Shown piece by piece: positions 20,995-29,199 of a stretch of DNA of 64,000 nt (the stretch's first letter is position 1; each line of letters opens with the position of its first letter). The stretch is from Nocardia neocaledoniensis (GTDB taxonomy: Bacteria > Actinomycetota > Actinomycetes > Mycobacteriales > Mycobacteriaceae), in assembly GCF_003182135.1 (NCBI RefSeq), contig NZ_QGTL01000007.1, positions 1 through 64,000 of the forward strand, in the 5' to 3' direction. Made by a program: the position numbers and the translations under genes. The notes under the pieces are model-generated. The model was not told the DNA's origin. It searched no databases and saw nothing but the letters and a program-made list of their open reading frames with translations.

Positions 20995-23909
20995 AACCAG
21001 GACTTCGCGCGCAGCGAGTTGGCGAGGTCGACCAGGGCGTAGCGGTGCACGCGGCCGGGGGCGTTGCGCGCGATCGAGCGCAGGCCCGATTCGGTGCCGT
21101 CGCGCAGGTCTCGCTCGTCGAAGGGATGGCCGAACAGCTTGGCGTCCTTGCGTTTCGGTGTGTTGCCCGCCTGCAGCCAGGCCAGCGCGGTGCCCTGGAC
21201 CAGGGTGCGCATGAGCGTCGAGCGATGCTCCCCCGGCGGGATGGACTGGGCGCGCGAGGCGGCCAGGCGCAGCACCTGCTCGTCGAGCTCGGCGACGGGA
21301 GCGCTGGTGAGTAGCAACAGGATCGCGGTGGTCTGCGCGGTGGTGAAGTGCCGCGACGACGCGGGCACGTCGTCGAGCGCGTGCACCGCCTCGCCCACCC
21401 GGCCTGCCACCGCCTGCTGCCTGGCCAGGCCGAACGCCGCGCTCACCACGGCGCGGTCGGTGCGCCACACGGTGCCGTAGTAGCGCTCGGCGAACGCGCG
21501 CCACTGCTCGGGGGAATCGGTGTCCCAGTGCTGCAGAATCAATTCCGCGGTCGCGGCCAGCGCCAGTTTGGGCGCGATCTCGCCGGGCAGCACCCGCAGC
21601 ACCGCCTCGAAGGCCGCGAAGGCGGACTCGTAGTCGAGTTCCAGCAGACACGCCTGGCCGGTGAACCAGTCGGCGCGCCAATCGGATTCACCGGAGACGC
21701 GGTCGAGCAGGTGCAGGACGGCCGCCGATTCGCCGAGTTCCAGGCGGGCCCGTGCCTCGGCGAAGACCAGCTCACCGGCGAGGGTCTCCGGCGCGTTGTC
21801 CGGGTCGGCCTCGGCGCGCTCGCGCGCCTCGTGCAGCGCCTCCAGCACGCGCTCCGGTTCGAGGTTGGCCGTGGCGGCCAGCAGCGGCGCCGAGGGATCG
21901 GCGGGGTCGAGCAGCGGGACTGGCAGCGCGGCGACCACATCGCCGGAGTCGAGCAGCGGCGAGCGGCCGACGCCGTCGAGGTAGGCGTCGGTCTGGCTGA
22001 TCAGTTCCTCGGTGCCGAAGCTGGCGCGCTGGGGACTGAACACTGTGGACAGCTGGGGATGTTCGGTGTCGGTGTCGTAGGCGAGGATCTCGCGCAGCAC
22101 ACCGGCCAGCTGGGCCGACATCGCCCGCGCCGACGGAAACCGTTGCGCCGGATCGGGGTCGGTCGCGGTGAGCAGAAAACGGTGGAAGAACTCGTAGCGG
22201 GCCAGCAGCGGTTCGGTGGCCGGGTCGGGAATGCCGTCGACGTAGCGGCCGTGCTCGGTGGGCAGCGCCAGGGTGAGGGCCGCGAGCGTGCGCCCGACGG
22301 TGTACACGTCGGAGGCGGGGGTCGGGCCGGTCCTGGCGATCTCCGGAGCCTGGAAGCCCTTGGTGCCGTAGAGGTTTCCGTACGCCTCGATGGGGGCCAC
22401 GGCGCCGAGGTCGATGAGCTTGACCTGGTCCTCGGTCACCATCACGTTGTCGGGCTTGAGGTCGTTGTAGGTCAGGCCGATCGAGTGCAGGTGTTCCAGC
22501 GCGGGCAGGATCTCCAGCACGTAGGCGATGGCCTCGGCCAGCGGCATCCGTTCACCGGACGGCCTCGCGTCGAGGATGTCGCGCAGCGAACGGCCGCCGA
22601 CGTACTCCATCACGATGTAGCCGATGCTCGAGCCGTCCGGGGCGGTGTGCTCGACGAAGTTGTGGATCTTGACGATGCTCGGGTGCGTCACCTCGGCCAG
22701 GAACTGCCGCTCGGCCACGGCCACCGCCTGCGCCTCCGCGTCACCGGCGTGCAGCAGGCCCTTGAGCACCACCCAGCGGTCGCTCACATTGCGGTCGATC
22801 GCCAGGTAGATCCAGCCGAGCCCGCCGTGCGCGATGCAGCCCTGGATCTCGTACTGCCCGGCGACCATGTCGCCCTCGTGCAGGGACGGCCGGAAATCGT
22901 ATGCGGCGCCGCAGGTCTCGCACACCCCTGCTGAGGAGGCCGCGCGCGCGGGCGTCGACCGGCCCACCGGATTCGCGCACCGCCAGCAGAACCGCCGTCC
23001 CTCCGACACCACCGGGTCCGACAGCACGGCCGCGCGCGGATCCGCGGGCGTGACGGTCGGAATCGGCACCAGCCCGGCGCCGAGCCGCCGCGTCGGGCGC
23101 GATCGCGCCGTCCGCACGCTGCGGCCCGACCGCGCGGTGCTCGGGCCGGTGTGCGGCGTGGAGGTGCCGGGTTCGGCGGTGGTCGCCGAGGTGTCCGGCG
23201 GTTCCGTCACCCGCCAGGGCGCGTCGTCGGCGGGAACGTCGGCGCGCTGCGTGGCGGGCGCGTCATCCAGTTGCGCCCCCAACGGCAGGAAGGGGCGCTG
23301 GGCGGCCTGCGTCGCCGGTGAGAGGCCGGCTCGCGGCGTCATCTCGGTGGGCGGTGGAACGTCTGGATGCGGCGTGCCTTCGGCGGTGTCGGGGCGGTGG
23401 GCGGCTTGCGTCGCCGGCGGGAGGTCGGTGCGCGGCGTCATCTCGGTGGGCGGAGTGTCGATGTGGCCCCGGGTCGCCGGTGGGAACTCCGCACGCGCCG
23501 TCGCCTGGATGGGCGGCGGGACGTCTGCGTGGGGCGCGCGCTGCGCCGAGTCTGGGCGCTGGGCGGCTTCGGTCGCCGGCGGCAGGTCGGGCCGCGGCGT
23601 CGCCGGTGGAATGTGCGGGTCGACGGGAACCGCGGCCGGGCGGTACGCGACTTGGGTGCCCCGCGGCTGGTCGGGCTGGGCGCGCTGGGCGGCATGGGGC
23701 AGCTCACCGGCGTCGGCCTGCCCGTGTTCGGCGCGCGGCTGTTCCGCGCGGGCGCCGACGATGGGGAGGGGGAGGGTTTCGTCGTCGGCGGGGGCGGGCG
23801 GCAAAGTCCAGCCGCCGGGGAGCTCGCCTTCGGGGCGGTGGGACAGCTCGGTGGGCTGGGACTCCGGATCGGGCTGGGCCGGAGCGTCTTTCGGTGACTT
23901 CTCGCTCAT
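20991..23909 (-). CDS. pknG: Serine/threonine protein kinase G, with expanded N-terminus
   Basis: 972 residues against about 750 in M. tuberculosis PknG. The first about 300 residues are a Pro/Thr/Ala-rich disordered tail with degenerate repeats (PPATQAAxRP, DVPPPTEMTPR). Then comes the rubredoxin-like domain with C308-x2-C311 and GVCETCGAAYDF. The kinase domain follows (VVLKGLL lysine, the PknG-typical YNDLKPDNVM instead of HRD, IDLGAV), and then the TPR region ending in NSLRAKSWF. PknG is a soluble kinase that phosphorylates GarA/OdhI to set 2-oxoglutarate and glutamate flux. It is the last gene of the glnX-glnH-pknG operon, 4 bp after glnH. ATG 23909 is chosen; the longer frame would overlap glnH. 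Confidence 0.95.
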   Translation of the reverse strand: MSEKSPKDAPAQPDPESQPTELSHRPEGELPGGWTLPPAPADDETLPLPIVGARAEQPRAEHGQADAGELPHAAQRAQPDQPRGTQVAYRPAAVPVDPHIPPATPRPDLPPATEAAQRPDSAQRAPHADVPPPIQATARAEFPPATRGHIDTPPTEMTPRTDLPPATQAAHRPDTAEGTPHPDVPPPTEMTPRAGLSPATQAAQRPFLPLGAQLDDAPATQRADVPADDAPWRVTEPPDTSATTAEPGTSTPHTGPSTARSGRSVRTARSRPTRRLGAGLVPIPTVTPADPRAAVLSDPVVSEGRRFCWRCANPVGRSTPARAASSAGVCETCGAAYDFRPSLHEGDMVAGQYEIQGCIAHGGLGWIYLAIDRNVSDRWVVLKGLLHAGDAEAQAVAVAERQFLAEVTHPSIVKIHNFVEHTAPDGSSIGYIVMEYVGGRSLRDILDARPSGERMPLAEAIAYVLEILPALEHLHSIGLTYNDLKPDNVMVTEDQVKLIDLGAVAPIEAYGNLYGTKGFQAPEIARTGPTPASDVYTVGRTLAALTLALPTEHGRYVDGIPDPATEPLLARYEFFHRFLLTATDPDPAQRFPSARAMSAQLAGVLREILAYDTDTEHPQLSTVFSPQRASFGTEELISQTDAYLDGVGRSPLLDSGDVVAALPVPLLDPADPSAPLLAATANLEPERVLEALHEARERAEADPDNAPETLAGELVFAEARARLELGESAAVLHLLDRVSGESDWRADWFTGQACLLELDYESAFAAFEAVLRVLPGEIAPKLALAATAELILQHWDTDSPEQWRAFAERYYGTVWRTDRAVVSAAFGLARQQAVAGRVGEAVHALDDVPASSRHFTTAQTTAILLLLTSAPVAELDEQVLRLAASRAQSIPPGEHRSTLMRTLVQGTALAWLQAGNTPKRKDAKLFGHPFDERDLRDGTESGLRSIARNAPGRVHRYALVDLANSLRAKSWF

Positions 23910-23913
23910 GGCC

Positions 23914-24876
23914 TCAGTCCCGGTAGGTGGGGGCGGGCGGGCTCGGCGGCTCACCGAGGGAGGCGAGCCAGCGGCGGTGGATGCGGGTCCAGGTGCCGTC
24001 GTTGCGGATCCGGTCGAGGGTGGCGTTGACGAAACGGACCAGGTCGTCGTCGCCCTTCGGGATGCCGATGCCGTACGGTTCGGCGCTGATGCTCGCGCCC
24101 ACCACCTCGGTGTAGGGGTCCTGGGCGGCCAGCCCGGCCAGGATCGCGTCGTCGGTGCTCACCGCGTCGACCTGGCGTTGCTGCAGCACCACCAGGCAGT
24201 CGGCCCAGGTGGGCACGGTCAGGATGGTGGCGGCGGGCTGATCGCGGCGGATGTGGTCGAGCGAGGTGGTGCCGCGCGCCACGCACACCCGCTTGCCCGC
24301 CAGGTCGGCCAGGCCGTTGATCCCGGAGTTCTTCACCGCGAGCACCCGCTGATCGGCGCGCAGGTACACGGTGGAGAACGCCACCTTCTCCTTGCGTTCG
24401 CAGGTGATCGTCATCGTCTTGGCGATCAGGTCGACGGTGTGCTCCTGCAGTGCCCGCTCGCGCTCTTCCGAAGCGAGACTGCGGTATTCGATCAGGTCCG
24501 GGTTGCCGAGCAGGTCGCGCGCGATCTCGCGGGCGATGTCGGCGTCGAAGCCGACGATCCGGCCGGTGAGCGGATCGCGGAAGCTGAACAGGTTGCTCCC
24601 GGCGTCCAGGCCGACGATGAGCCTGCCGCGGGCGCGGATGGCGTCGATGGTCGGCCCGCGCGAGGTGCTCGGCCGCAGGCTGGCCGTCGGGTCGCCGCAG
24701 TCCACCTCGGAGCGCGGCGGCACCGGCGTGTCGGTGCCGATCGGAATCGCCTTGGCGGGCAACGGTGGTTCGGAGTACACGGTGTGTTCGGCAGGGGTCG
24801 GCGTGCTGTCGGAACAGCCACCCGCCAGCGCGGCGACCGCGAGCACCAGCGCCGCCGCGGCTCGGCCGGGCCTCAC
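23914..24876 (-). CDS. glnH: Amino-acid-binding lipoprotein of the PknG sensing pathway
   Basis: 320 residues. A short basic N-terminus and hydrophobic segment end in a lipobox, VAALAGGCSD (Cys about residue 20). A solute-binding family 3 domain covers the rest: LIVGLDAGSNLFSFRDPLTGRIVGFDADIAREIAR, DLIAKTMTITCERKEKVAFSTVY, and a C-terminal NATLDRIRNDGTWTRIHRRWL helix. In mycobacteria GlnH binds aspartate/glutamate-type ligands outside the membrane and signals through GlnX to PknG. The GTG start overlaps the glnX stop (GTGA). No amino-acid permease genes are present, consistent with a sensing rather than a transport role. Confidence 0.93.
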   Translation of the reverse strand: MRPGRAAAALVLAVAALAGGCSDSTPTPAEHTVYSEPPLPAKAIPIGTDTPVPPRSEVDCGDPTASLRPSTSRGPTIDAIRARGRLIVGLDAGSNLFSFRDPLTGRIVGFDADIAREIARDLLGNPDLIEYRSLASEERERALQEHTVDLIAKTMTITCERKEKVAFSTVYLRADQRVLAVKNSGINGLADLAGKRVCVARGTTSLDHIRRDQPAATILTVPTWADCLVVLQQRQVDAVSTDDAILAGLAAQDPYTEVVGASISAEPYGIGIPKGDDDLVRFVNATLDRIRNDGTWTRIHRRWLASLGEPPSPPAPTYRD

Positions 24877-26354
24877 CGGTACTCCCGCAGTCGCGGCCAC
24901 AGTCCCAGCGCCACGCACACCGCGCCGATGACGCCGAGTACGAACGCGCCGGGCGCCAGGAACGCCAGCACCTCGATGGCCTGGGACACCTTGCTGCGCA
25001 GGGTGTCTCGGGCCGAGGCGGCGGCCTTGTCGAGGGCCTTGTCGATCGCGTCGACCTGTGCGGCCGAGTCGGCCACGCTCGCGCCGGTGGCGACGGCGGT
25101 CGCGCCGGCGAAATCGCCACGGGCCAGGGTGTCGTTCATCCGCTGATGGGCGGCCTGCCAGCGGGTCAGCGCGGCACGCGCGTCGGCGACCTCGGCGCGG
25201 GCGGGCGCGTCCTGCGGGTAGCCGGTGAGTAGTTCGGTGAGCCGGGTGGTGTTGGCGTCGAAGGTGCGGTCGTAGTCGCCGGTGGCGTCGCGGCGCACCA
25301 GCTTCACCATCTCTGCGGACCTGGCCTGCTGCACCAGGATTCGGCTCTCGGCCAGCCGGGCAGCAGGCACCGCGCCCTGATCGCGGCAGCGGATCATCGC
25401 CACCGCCGACACCGAGCCGGCCGCCACGGTCCACACCAGGGTCAGCGCCAGCGCGCCGGTGCCGATCAGCAGGCCCATGTTGAACACCCGCCGCGATCGG
25501 CGCGCCAGCTCCACCTGGACCCAGAGCAGCGCCGCCAGCGTCAGCATCAGCAGCACGATCGCGGGCCACGGCGGCAGCACGTGCCGGTGCTGGGCGCCGG
25601 TCACCGCGTCGAGCCGATGGTTCTCCAGCTCCTCGGCCATCGGCAGCAGCGTGGTCTGCATCTGGTGCGAGGCCTCGCTGAGATAAGCCGCGCCCACCGG
25701 ATAGCCGCTGCGGTTGTTGGCGCGCGCGGTCTCGATCAGACCGGTGTAGACCGGCAACCCGGTGGCGATCCCGGTGCGGAGTTTGCGGTCGGCGCCCGTG
25801 GGGTCGGCGGCCTCCTCCTCGGACAGATGGCCCGATTGGGTCACCAGTTCGGCCGCGGCCTCGCCGATCGCCTGGGTGTAGCGGTCACGCACCGCCACCG
25901 GCTCGAGGCCACCGGCCAGGAACGCGGTGCCCGCGGCGGCGTCGGCGATGGAGAGGGAGGTGTAGAGGTGATTGGCCGAGTGCGCGTCGGGCTCGGTGTC
26001 GTCGAGCAGGACGCCGAGAGCTTGCTGACGGTCGCTGACGGTCGTCGAAGTCACCGCGCCCGCCGTCACGCACAGCACCATGAGCACCAGTCCGGCCGTG
26101 ACCAGTCGCCCCGGTGAGGACCGCACGAACCCGCGCAGGCGGGCCGGGTGCAGCTGGGCGCGCAGGGCCCGCACATCGGGCGCGGGTGGTCGTTCGGTGA
26201 CGATCGCGGGCCGGCGCAGCGACGTGCGCCTGCCCGTCAGTGGCTTGTTCGCGGCGGCGTCCGCGCTGTTGGCACCGGGTGTGGCCTGGGCCGACGAGGC
26301 CGAACGGACGGCCGCCACCTCGGTCGAGGCAGTCCTGTTCCCCGAGTCGACCAT
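24873..26354 (-). CDS. glnX: Membrane receptor-like protein of the GlnH-PknG pathway, Rv0412c-type
   Basis: 493 residues with about four transmembrane segments. TM1 lies near residues 85-106 (VTAGLVLMVLCVTAGAV), followed by a large helical extracytoplasmic domain. A pair lies in the middle (LPPWPAIVLLMLTLAALLWVQ and FNMGLLIGTGALALTLVWTV), then a second helical sensory-type domain, and a final TM near the C-terminus (VLAFLAPGAFVLGVIGAV) with a very short tail. Two helical outer domains between membrane helices recall chemoreceptor-like sensors. The operon glnX-glnH-pknG matches Rv0412c-Rv0410c, and a transmembrane link between GlnH and PknG is the published model. It is divergent from mutT. 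Confidence 0.9.
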   Translation of the reverse strand: MVDSGNRTASTEVAAVRSASSAQATPGANSADAAANKPLTGRRTSLRRPAIVTERPPAPDVRALRAQLHPARLRGFVRSSPGRLVTAGLVLMVLCVTAGAVTSTTVSDRQQALGVLLDDTEPDAHSANHLYTSLSIADAAAGTAFLAGGLEPVAVRDRYTQAIGEAAAELVTQSGHLSEEEAADPTGADRKLRTGIATGLPVYTGLIETARANNRSGYPVGAAYLSEASHQMQTTLLPMAEELENHRLDAVTGAQHRHVLPPWPAIVLLMLTLAALLWVQVELARRSRRVFNMGLLIGTGALALTLVWTVAAGSVSAVAMIRCRDQGAVPAARLAESRILVQQARSAEMVKLVRRDATGDYDRTFDANTTRLTELLTGYPQDAPARAEVADARAALTRWQAAHQRMNDTLARGDFAGATAVATGASVADSAAQVDAIDKALDKAAASARDTLRSKVSQAIEVLAFLAPGAFVLGVIGAVCVALGLWPRLREYR

Positions 26355-26483
26355 CGTTCACCTCCCGGTGCTGTCCGCGCACCCATCGTGGTGCGGAGTT
26401 TATTGTGGTCTTACTGGTGGCGCAGCCCCTCAGACACCCCCGAAGCGGTTGCTGCTCGGCTGCTACGGAGGAAAGAGTATTGG

Positions 26484-27113
26484 ATGCGCGGTGACGGGGA
26501 CGGCTGGTCCAACAGCCCGGGTGGTGTTCGGCACTGGGGGAAATTCGGTGCGGCGGGTCTGCTGCTGCGCGCACCGCTGCCCGGCGGCGGCTCGGCGGTG
26601 CTGTTGCAGCACCGGGCACCGTGGAGTCATCAGGGCGGCACCTGGGCGATCCCCGGCGGCGCGCGCGATTCGCACGAGACCGCCGAACACGCCGCGGTGC
26701 GGGAGGCATGGGAGGAAGCGGGCATCACCGCCGACGCGCTGTGCGTGCGCGCCGAACGACTCACGATGACCGCCCCGAGCGGCTGGACCTACACCACCGT
26801 CGTCGCCGATGCCGAGAGTCCGCTGGCGACCGTCGCGAACAGGGAGAGCTCCGAGCTGGTCTGGGTGCCGGAGAACGAGGTGAGTGACCTGCCGCTGCAT
26901 CCCGGCTTCGCCATGGCCTGGCTCGAGCTGCGCGCGGTGCCGGTGCGCGTGCGGTTCGCCGCCGAGCCCACGGTCGCGCTGCCACGCACGGTCGAACTCC
27001 CCGAACGTGGCTTTTACTGGCTGCACACCGCCGACGGCCCCGGCGACGACGTCGTCATCGGTGGCGACCCCGCCGACGAGCTGGCCGAGGCCCTCACCCG
27101 GGTGCTCACCTAG
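26484..27113 (+). CDS. mutT3: Nudix hydrolase, MutT3-type
   Basis: 209 residues with a perfect Nudix box, GX5EX7REUXEEXGU, in GGARDSHETAEHAAVREAWEEAGI (residues about 57-80; Gly58, Glu64, Arg72-Glu73, Glu76-Glu77). Upstream is the typical AVLLQHRAPWSHQGGTWAIPGG strand. The family hydrolyses nucleoside diphosphate derivatives such as 8-oxo-dGTP. Its position between glnX and thiE matches Rv0413 (mutT3) in M. tuberculosis, but the substrate is not proven by sequence. ATG 26484 has GGAGG about 11 bases upstream; an upstream frame extending into the glnX region is a shadow. Confidence 0.92.
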   Translation: MRGDGDGWSNSPGGVRHWGKFGAAGLLLRAPLPGGGSAVLLQHRAPWSHQGGTWAIPGGARDSHETAEHAAVREAWEEAGITADALCVRAERLTMTAPSGWTYTTVVADAESPLATVANRESSELVWVPENEVSDLPLHPGFAMAWLELRAVPVRVRFAAEPTVALPRTVELPERGFYWLHTADGPGDDVVIGGDPADELAEALTRVLT

Positions 27114-27818
27114 CTATTCGGCCGACGCCGCGACCAAGGCCTGCTTGAGCTCCCGCGCCGCCGCCTCCGGATCGGCCGCCTCGGTGATCGCACGCACCAC
27201 GACGACCCGCCGCGCGCCCGCGCTCAACACCTCGGGCAGCCGTTCGGCGTCGACTCCGCCGATCGCGAACCACGGCATCGTCGGATGCGCCTCGGCGGTG
27301 GAACGCACCAGGTCGATCCCGGCCGCCTGGCGACCCGGCTTCGTCGGCGTGGTCCAGACCGGGCCGGTGCAGAAGTAGTCGAGATGACCCTCGATCGCGG
27401 CGAGCCCGGCCTGGGCGCGATTGTGCGTCGAGCGGCCGATCACCACATCGGGGCCGAGGATCCGGCGCGCGTAGGCGGGCGGCAGGTCGCCCTGGCCGAG
27501 GTGCAGGACGTCGGCGCCCGCGGCCAGCGCGATGTCGGCGCGGTCGTTCACCGCGAGCAGCGCGCCGTGCCTGCGGGTCGCGGCCTTGATCTCGGCGAGC
27601 GCGCCGAGCTCGGCCTTGGCCTCCAGCGGGCCGAACTCGGCCTCACCGGGTGACCCCTTGTCTCGGAGCTGCACGATGTCGACACCGCCCGCGAGCGCGG
27701 CGTCGACGAAGCGGGCCAGATCGCCCTTCTCGCGGCGCGCGTCGGTGCACAGATACAGCAGCGCGTCGGCCAGACGCTCCCTGGGCGGGACGGATCGGTT
27801 CGGATGGGAGGGCTGCAC
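27114..27818 (-). CDS. thiE: Thiamine-phosphate synthase
   Basis: 234 residues, TIM barrel. Motifs: YLCTDARREKGDLARFVDAALAGGVDIVQLRDKG (the QLRDK motif at about residues 49-53), LLAVNDRADIALAAGADVLHLGQGDLPP, GRSTHNRAQ, FCTGPVWTTPTKPGR (pyrophosphate-binding) and PWFAIGGVDAERL. It joins HMP pyrophosphate and thiazole phosphate to thiamine phosphate. Its stop abuts the mutT stop (CTAGCTA). It is divergent from thiO-thiS-thiG across a 78-bp spacer carrying an inverted repeat, the same arrangement as Rv0414c-Rv0417. Confidence 0.96.
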   Translation of the reverse strand: MQPSHPNRSVPPRERLADALLYLCTDARREKGDLARFVDAALAGGVDIVQLRDKGSPGEAEFGPLEAKAELGALAEIKAATRRHGALLAVNDRADIALAAGADVLHLGQGDLPPAYARRILGPDVVIGRSTHNRAQAGLAAIEGHLDYFCTGPVWTTPTKPGRQAAGIDLVRSTAEAHPTMPWFAIGGVDAERLPEVLSAGARRVVVVRAITEAADPEAAARELKQALVAASAE

Positions 27819-27824
27819 CTCCCA

Positions 27825-27845
27825 AACGGTAGTCGCGCTACCGTT
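27825..27845. promoter_or_regulatory. Inverted repeat between thiE and thiO
   Basis: AACGGTAG (27825-27832) and CTACCGTT (27838-27845) are perfect 8-bp arms around a 5-base spacer. It sits in the only spacer between the divergent thiamine genes, 7 bp from the thiE start and 54 bp from thiO, so it is well placed as an operator for both. The spacer (about 78 bp) is too short for a normal TPP riboswitch, and I see no CUGAGA or GCGUAGGGA-like element. Confidence 0.5.
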
Positions 27846-27898
27846 GAGACGCGAACGCCGAGGCGCTCGGCAGGCGGAAAAAGACAGGTGGAACGGTG

Positions 27899-28984
27899 AT
27901 GCGAACTCTGGCGGTCGTTGGCGGCGGCGCCGTCGGACTCGCCGTCGCCTGGCAGGCCGCCGAGGCGGGCTGGACCGTCACCGTCTTCGATCCCGCGCCC
28001 GGCTCCGGCGCGTCGCACGTGGCGGGCGGCATGCTCGCGCCGCTGTCGGAGGGCTGGCCGGGGGAGGACCGGGTCCTGGAATTCGGCGCCGCCGCGCTCG
28101 CGGCCTGGCCCGCGTTCGGTGAGCGGCTGCGCGCGGTGACCGGTGAATCGGTGTTCGTCGCCGACGAGACGCTGACCGTCGCGCTCGACGGCGCCGATGC
28201 CGCCGACCTGCGCACCGTCGCCGACTGGCTGGCCGGCTTCGGCCACGACCTGCGCGTGCTCGACCGCGCGGGGGTGCGCGCGCTGGAACCCGCGCTGGCC
28301 CGCACCGTCCGGGCCGGTCTGCGCGCCGACACCGAACTCGCCGTCGACAACCGCCGCGTGCTGCGTGCGCTGCGGGCCGGGTGCGCCGCCGCCGGTGTCG
28401 AGATGCGCGCGCAAGCCGTCGCCGCGTTGGACGAACTGCCGCACGACCGGATCGTGCTCGCGGCGGGCGCGCGCTCGGCCGAGCTGTGGCCCGGGCTGCC
28501 GGTGCGGCCGGTGAAGGGTGAGATCCTGCGGTTGCGGCACCGTCCGGGCGTGCGCCCGGCGCCGAGCCGGGTGATCCGGGCCAGGGTGCACGGGCGGCCG
28601 GTCTACCTGGTGCCGCGCGAAGACGGACTCGTGCTCGGCGCGACGCAATACGAGGCGGGGTTCGACACCACCGTCACCGTGGGCGGTGTCCGTGACCTCA
28701 TCGCCGACGCCGAGACGATTCTGCCCGGCATCGGCGAATACGAGCTGGCCGAGGCCAACGCGGGCTCGCGCCCCGGCACCCCCGACAACCTGCCGTTGCT
28801 CGGCCCGCTCGACGAGCGCGTCGTCGCCGCCACCGGGCACGGACGCAACGGCATGCTCACCCTCGCCCTCACCGCGACCCTCGTGCCCGCGCTGCTCGAA
28901 GACGAGTCGCCCGCGCTCGCGGAACTCGCCGCACCGCAACGCTTTCCGGCGTTGCGTTTGTCGTCCTCAGGAGGAGTTCGATGA
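27899..28984 (+). CDS. thiO: Glycine oxidase
   Basis: 361 residues. It starts with the FAD dinucleotide motif VVGGGAVGLAVAWQAAEAG (residues about 5-23), then DPAPGSGASHVAGGMLAP, RPVKGEILRLR and, near the end, PDNLPLLGPLDERVVAATGHGRNGMLTLALT, the standard glycine/D-amino-acid oxidase ending. ThiO oxidises glycine to the imine used in thiazole assembly. ATG 27899 sits 7 bases after AGGTGG; the adjacent GTG at 27896 is also possible. Its stop overlaps the thiS start (ATGA), so thiO, thiS and thiG are one operon. Confidence 0.95.
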   Translation: MRTLAVVGGGAVGLAVAWQAAEAGWTVTVFDPAPGSGASHVAGGMLAPLSEGWPGEDRVLEFGAAALAAWPAFGERLRAVTGESVFVADETLTVALDGADAADLRTVADWLAGFGHDLRVLDRAGVRALEPALARTVRAGLRADTELAVDNRRVLRALRAGCAAAGVEMRAQAVAALDELPHDRIVLAAGARSAELWPGLPVRPVKGEILRLRHRPGVRPAPSRVIRARVHGRPVYLVPREDGLVLGATQYEAGFDTTVTVGGVRDLIADAETILPGIGEYELAEANAGSRPGTPDNLPLLGPLDERVVAATGHGRNGMLTLALTATLVPALLEDESPALAELAAPQRFPALRLSSSGGVR

Positions 28985-29199
28985 CCTCGACCAGTATTCC
29001 GATCGGCGTCACCGTCAACGGTGTCGACCACGAGTTCGCCGAGCCGCTCAGCGTCCGCGAGCTGCTGACCAGGCTGGAGCTGCCGTGTCAGGGGGTCGCC
29101 CTCGCGGTCGACGGCGCGGTGTTCCCGAAGTCGCGGTGGGACGAGCAGGTCGAGCGCGGCTGGACCATCGAGGTGCTCACGGCGGTGCAGGGTGGCTGA
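28981..29199 (+). CDS. thiS: Sulfur carrier protein ThiS
   Basis: 72 residues with a ubiquitin-like beta-grasp fold (IGVTVNGVDHEFAEPLSVRELL; VALAVDGAVFPKSRWDEQ; WTIEVLTAVQGG). It ends in the required Gly-Gly, whose carboxylate is converted to a thiocarboxylate that donates sulfur to ThiG. The start overlaps the thiO stop, and the last bases overlap the GTG of thiG, a tight operon in pathway order. Confidence 0.96.
   Translation: MTSTSIPIGVTVNGVDHEFAEPLSVRELLTRLELPCQGVALAVDGAVFPKSRWDEQVERGWTIEVLTAVQGG

Noticed and set aside
23400..23660. CRISPR-like or tandem DNA repeats in the pknG 5' region
   Set aside because: The repeats are at the protein level in a coding frame, degenerate and without unique spacers.
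23910..23954. Longer PknG N-terminus starting at 23954
   Set aside because: It would overlap the glnH end; ATG 23909 gives a 4-bp gap and a plain operon junction.
26355..26483. A riboswitch or sRNA between glnX and mutT3
   Set aside because: Only a short CGCACC/GGTGCG repeat is present; there is no conserved RNA pattern, and the spacer is a normal divergent promoter size.
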